In this document: piece after piece, positions 12,566-15,908 of the stretch
Layout of the letters: each line of letters begins with the position of its first letter
Numbering within the stretch: position 1 is the first letter of the stretch
Notes under the pieces: generated by a model
The model's input: only the letters and a program-made list of their open reading frames with translations
Told to the model about the DNA's origin: nothing
Databases searched by the model: none
Translations under genes and position numbers: made by a program
Assembly: GCA_041082245.1 (NCBI GenBank)
Contig: JBDOIE010000016.1
Span: 1 to 15,908, forward strand
Reading direction: 5' to 3'
DNA length: 15,908 nucleotides
DNA from: DAOTVY01 sp041082245
Lineage (GTDB): Bacteria; Chloroflexota; Chloroflexia; DTKN01

Positions 12566-14743
12566 CTAAGGAAGGGGCCGGACAACGGGACCGCCGTCCG
12601 CACTGCGGAGTGGCCGCGGTTGCACGTCGTCCACGATGCGCACCGGGATCCATTCTCCCCCTTCGACCCCACGGTGCGAGAGGATGACCCGCAGCACAGC
12701 CCCGTCCCGGGCGATGTCGTGGTCGTCGATGTCAAAGACGAAATCGCCCAGCGAGTACGCGACGAGTGTGGAACCGATCCATTCCACTTCCTGCGGGGCG
12801 TGCGGATGGTGCCCGATGACGAGCGCTGCCCCGCCCTCGGCCGCCGCCCGGGCCAATGCGCGCTGCAGGGCGTCCGCGTAAGGGCTGTATTCGATCCCGG
12901 CATGGAGGTGCACCACCACAAGGTCTGCCTGCATCCGGGCCTGCTCGACGGCGCTCCGCAGCTCCTCCGCGGCCCCCCACGCCACGCCTTCCTGTGGCCC
13001 GATGGCCGCATTGCGTGCGAGGAACGCGATCCGGAGCCTTTTCACTTCCAGGAAAACCGGCGCATACGCGTCGGGACCTGCGCCGACGGCTGTAATCCCC
13101 GCATCCTGCAGCACGCGCTGCGTTTCCCACACTCCTTCGGCGCCGAAGTCGAGCGCGTGGTTATTCGCCAGCGCCACGAGGTCTATGCCCGCAAAGGAAA
13201 GCCCTTCGACAAGGGCCGGCAGTGCGCGGAAGGTGTAGGTCTTGCGTAGGGGCGTCCCGGCATCCGCGAGCACTCCCTCCAGGTTGCCCGTGGCGATGTC
13301 CGCCCCTCGCAACAGAGGCGCGAGCGGAGCAAACGGGAACTCGGCCCCGTAGACGAGCATGCGCGATTCCACCGCCCGGCCCGGGCAGATGTCCCCGACC
13401 GCCACGAGTACCACCTGACCTTCCCCGGCCGGCTGCAGGGGCACACCTTCGGGCCACGACGGCAGCGTTTCCACAACCGGTTGCCGCTCGCCTTCCTCTC
13501 CTGCCGGGGAGGCTTCAAATGCGTACAGGTGGTTGCTCGCACGCGCCAGGAGCTCCTCCTCGCCGTCTCCGTCGAGGTCCACCGCGAGCAATCCGTGCAC
13601 CCGGAAAGGCACCCACGTCTCGCCGCGCCGGCGTCCCCACACGTCCAGGAGCACGATCTCTCCCCCGTCGGTCCCAGCGGCGATCGTTTCCGATCTGTTG
13701 CCCACCTTCGGGAAGGCGAGGCTCCACACACCATGCTCGGTGGGGAGCCGCCAGAGAGGTGTTCCTCTCTCCCCCAGGGCGACGAGGCCCGGGGTATCCC
13801 CACCGATGCCGGCCAGTATCTCCGGCACCCCGTCCGGATCGAAGGGCGCGACCGTCGCGACCGGGCCCTCCAGGTCGGTGAAAAACAACCGGTCGCCCCC
13901 CTGGGTGTGCGCGCCCACCTTTCCGTCCCGTCCGCCCCAGAGCACGCCCCCCTGGAAGGGCTCAAGGCTGCGGATGAACCCGTGTCCGTCCTCCCGCCAG
14001 ATGGGGACTCCGGCCCCGTCCAACGCGAGAAGGGCCCCTGTTTCGGTGCTCAGCGCTAGCGCCCGGTTCTCGATGCCTCCCAGCGGGACAAAGCCGGTGG
14101 GCGCTCCGGCGACCTCCCGGCTCCACAGGATCGTGCCGTCCGCCCGTATGGCGTATACCCTGCCCGGGCGGGCCCCGGCCACGACCTCCGGGTGGCCTTC
14201 GCCCTGGAGTTCGAGCACCGCCGCGGCGGTCACCCGCCCGCCCAGCGCGACCTCCCAGAGGGGCTCCCCCTGCGAAGTGAACGCGCGCAGGCCGCCGTCC
14301 TCGGAGCCGGCGAGCAGCTCCGGGATACCGTCCCCGTCCAGGTCGCCCGCGCCCAACGCGAACACCGAACCGCCCGTATCGTACGACCATCGCTCCTGCC
14401 CGTCGGCATCCACCAGGTACAGGGAACGGTCGTACGAGGCCACGGCGATCTCCGGCCGGCCGTCCCGGTCGAAATCGTCGGCCAGGAACGCGGTCAGGAT
14501 GTCGCCGGCCTGCCAACCCCAGAGCCTTGTCAGACCGAGAGGGGAGACCGGGGGAGGAACGGGGGTGGATGTGGGAACCGGCGTTGCCGTTGGCCGCGCT
14601 ATCGAGGGAGAAAGGGCCGGCGAGGGCTCCGGCAGCCGGGTCGCCGGCCCGCAGGCCGCCAGCAAGAGGCCACAAAGGATCCCGAAGAGCGCGCAGCGGC
14701 CCCACCGGTTGTGCTTCCGGGCGGGGCCGCGCGGGCAGGACAT
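12566..14743 (-). CDS. lipoprotein fusing an FG-GAP beta-propeller to a CapA-type phosphatase domain
   Basis: This 725-residue protein starts with a lipoprotein signal: basic residues, a hydrophobic core (CALFGILCGLLLAA) and lipobox LAAC with C31, so it should be anchored outside the membrane. A Pro/Thr/Ser linker (about 35-68) follows. Residues about 75-420 are FG-GAP/PQQ-like propeller repeats with calcium-type loops (DDFDRDGRPEIA, GDLDGDGIPELL, VDLDGDGEEELL). From about 443 comes a CapA/PGA_cap metallophosphatase-like domain: VAVGDICPGRA (D451), ATGNLEGVL, DLVALANNHALDFG, VVHLHAGIEYSPY, VIGHHPHAPQ and SLGDFVFD. CapA proteins act in poly-gamma-glutamate handling at the cell surface. ATG 14743 follows GAGG at 7 nt and lies 17 bp after the Ino1 stop. 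The open frame extends upstream to the right edge, but that part is a shadow of ino1. It converges on the kinase gene with only 20 bp between. Confidence 0.9.
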   Translation of the reverse strand: MSCPRGPARKHNRWGRCALFGILCGLLLAACGPATRLPEPSPALSPSIARPTATPVPTSTPVPPPVSPLGLTRLWGWQAGDILTAFLADDFDRDGRPEIAVASYDRSLYLVDADGQERWSYDTGGSVFALGAGDLDGDGIPELLAGSEDGGLRAFTSQGEPLWEVALGGRVTAAAVLELQGEGHPEVVAGARPGRVYAIRADGTILWSREVAGAPTGFVPLGGIENRALALSTETGALLALDGAGVPIWREDGHGFIRSLEPFQGGVLWGGRDGKVGAHTQGGDRLFFTDLEGPVATVAPFDPDGVPEILAGIGGDTPGLVALGERGTPLWRLPTEHGVWSLAFPKVGNRSETIAAGTDGGEIVLLDVWGRRRGETWVPFRVHGLLAVDLDGDGEEELLARASNHLYAFEASPAGEEGERQPVVETLPSWPEGVPLQPAGEGQVVLVAVGDICPGRAVESRMLVYGAEFPFAPLAPLLRGADIATGNLEGVLADAGTPLRKTYTFRALPALVEGLSFAGIDLVALANNHALDFGAEGVWETQRVLQDAGITAVGAGPDAYAPVFLEVKRLRIAFLARNAAIGPQEGVAWGAAEELRSAVEQARMQADLVVVHLHAGIEYSPYADALQRALARAAAEGGAALVIGHHPHAPQEVEWIGSTLVAYSLGDFVFDIDDHDIARDGAVLRVILSHRGVEGGEWIPVRIVDDVQPRPLRSADGGPVVRPLP

Positions 14744-14760
14744 CGGATCACCTCGCCGGA

Positions 14761-15828
14761 TCAGCCGGCGATGAACGCCTCGGTGAGGAGGCGGGCTTCT
14801 TCGTCCGACATCTGGCGGGGCGGCGTCTTCATGAAGTAGGCCGACGGCGCCTCGATCGCCCCCTTCAGGCCCCGGTCGAGGGCGAGTTTGCAGCAGCGGA
14901 TGGCGTCGATGACCACCCCGGCCGAGTTCGGGCTGTCCCACACCTCCAGCTTGCATTCCAGCACGAGGGGCGCGCCCCCGAACGCCGTCCCCTCCATGCG
15001 GATGTGGCAGAATTTGCGGTCCTCCAGCCAGGGGACGTAATCGCTCGGGCCAACGTGGACATTTTCGGGGGGAAGCGTGTAATCCAGCTGGCTGGTGACC
15101 GCGCCGGTCTTGGAGGCCTTTTTCGACTCCAGCCGCTCCCGCTCCAGCATGTTCAGGAAATCGGTGTTGCCGCCAAAGTTCAGCTGGTAGGTGCGCTCCA
15201 GGCGCACGCCGCGCTGGCGGAACAGGTGCGTGAGCACGCGGTGCACGATCGTCGCGCCGACCTGCGATTTGATGTCGTCCCCGATCACTGGAAGGCCCCG
15301 CTCCTCGAAGCGGCGCTGCCAGTAGGCCTGGGAGGCGATAAACACCGGGATACAGTTCACAAACCCACATCCGGCATCCAGGATCTGTTCCACGTACCAC
15401 TTGGTGGCCATCTCCGAGCCGACCGGGAGGAAGTTCACCACCACATCCGTCCGCGTCTCGCGCAGGATCCCCACGATGTCGTCCGTCGGGCCAGGAGCTT
15501 TCTGGATGATCTGGGAAAGGTACTTCCCCAGGCCGTCGTGGGTCATCCCCCGGTGGACCGGGACGCCCAAACGGGGCACCTCGCAGAAGCGGCGGGTGTT
15601 GTTCGGCGGGGCAAAGATCGCCTCCGAAAGGTCCCGGCCCACCTTGTTGATGTCGATATCGAAGGCGGCCGAGAACTCGATGTCGCCTACGTGGTACCCG
15701 CCGAGGACGGTGTGCATCAGGCCCGGGATGAAGGCATCGGCCGGCGCATCCCGGTAGAAGTAGACGCCCTGAACGAGGGCCGAGGCACAGTTGCCGACGC
15801 CGATGATCGCGACACGGATCTTGCCCAT
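14761..15828 (-). CDS. ino1: myo-inositol-1-phosphate synthase
   Basis: This enzyme converts glucose 6-phosphate to 1D-myo-inositol 3-phosphate with NAD (EC 5.5.1.4), the first step to inositol lipids and related solutes. The 355-residue length matches the short form known from actinobacteria and Chloroflexota rather than the roughly 500-residue eukaryotic form. Seen: the Rossmann motif VAIIGVGNCASALVQG (residues 5-20), VNFLPVGSE, the catalytic-region stretch GDDIKSQVGATIVHR, LNFGGNTDFLNM, and SPNSAGVVIDAIRCCKLALDRG. ATG 15828 follows AAAGGAG at 5-6 nt; a GTG at 15864 would add 12 poor residues. It is transcribed from a promoter at the window edge and shares an operon with the CapA lipoprotein gene, which may point to envelope synthesis. 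Confidence 0.95.
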   Translation of the reverse strand: MGKIRVAIIGVGNCASALVQGVYFYRDAPADAFIPGLMHTVLGGYHVGDIEFSAAFDIDINKVGRDLSEAIFAPPNNTRRFCEVPRLGVPVHRGMTHDGLGKYLSQIIQKAPGPTDDIVGILRETRTDVVVNFLPVGSEMATKWYVEQILDAGCGFVNCIPVFIASQAYWQRRFEERGLPVIGDDIKSQVGATIVHRVLTHLFRQRGVRLERTYQLNFGGNTDFLNMLERERLESKKASKTGAVTSQLDYTLPPENVHVGPSDYVPWLEDRKFCHIRMEGTAFGGAPLVLECKLEVWDSPNSAGVVIDAIRCCKLALDRGLKGAIEAPSAYFMKTPPRQMSDEEARLLTEAFIAG

Positions 15829-15875
15829 ATGGTCTCCTTTTCGTGTTCTGCGCCCGCTTCCCACAAGCGCGCCTT

Positions 15876-15904
15876 ATGATACACCCGGCGGCGCGAGCGG
15901 TCAA
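15876..15904 (-). promoter_or_regulatory. sigma70-type promoter of the ino1 operon
   Basis: On the minus strand TTGACC (15899-15904) is followed after 17 nt by TATCAT (15876-15881). The predicted start lies about 40 nt ahead of the ino1 ATG. Clear -35 and -10 boxes here contrast with the -35-less promoter at 8546. Confidence 0.7.
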
Positions 15905-15908
15905 GTGA

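Noticed and set aside
14744..15904. Upstream extension of the CapA lipoprotein frame to the right edge
   Set aside because: The stretch overlaps ino1 on the same strand in another frame. The signal peptide, ribosome binding site and lipobox fix the true start at 14743.

Overview
The window is GC-rich and gene-dense. Several families point to Chloroflexota (Anaerolineae- or thermophile-like): a MalT-type STAND regulator ending in a SARP/BTAD module, a DUF5317 membrane protein, a small NHLP-like helical protein, a MEDS-domain hybrid histidine kinase, a stand-alone Roadblock/LC7 protein, and a short Ino1 of the type found in actinobacteria and Chloroflexota. This placement is an inference from gene content. 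No rRNA or tRNA gene was seen, and no CRISPR array.

Layout. (1) Positions 1-380, less GC-rich: the 5' end of a leftward NYN-domain (LabA/PIN-like) gene that runs off the left edge, with its promoter. (2) 381-1765: an intact IS4-type insertion sequence with perfect 17-bp terminal inverted repeats and an intact DDE transposase. It lies between two divergent promoters. (3) 1775-4131: a rightward operon from a near-consensus promoter, encoding a TldE/PmbA-like protein, an O6-alkylguanine-DNA alkyltransferase and a Roadblock/LC7 protein. (4) 4132-8059: a terminator-like hairpin, then a macro-domain protein whose gene overlaps by 11 bp a 1061-residue STAND-TPR-winged-helix-BTAD regulator. (5) 8060-8594: about 535 bp without a convincing gene. 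It holds a long imperfect inverted repeat, two smaller hairpins, and 12-bp iterons set 8 bp before an extended -10 box. (6) 8595-12545: a 47-residue single-pass small protein, a structured 141-nt leader, a DUF5317 membrane protein, a 91-residue NHLP-like protein and a MEDS-GAF-PAS-HisKA-HATPase-REC hybrid kinase, all rightward. (7) 12566-15904, leftward and convergent with the kinase: myo-inositol-1-phosphate synthase followed 17 bp later by a lipoprotein that fuses an FG-GAP beta-propeller to a CapA-type phosphatase domain, from a good promoter at the right edge.

How the parts may work together. The best candidate for an undescribed system is region 5 plus region 6. The cassette contains a secretable or membrane-anchored mini-protein, a multi-pass membrane protein, a small helical NHLP-like protein and a soluble sensor kinase. 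Its apparent promoter lacks a -35 box and instead carries two perfect (three with one degenerate) 12-bp repeats. The spacing resembles sites bound by SARP regulators, and a SARP/BTAD-type regulator is encoded immediately upstream. Three other promoters in the window have a TTGAxx -35 box at 17 bp, which makes the exception stand out. Domain families, motifs and repeats were read by eye; the functional links are inference.
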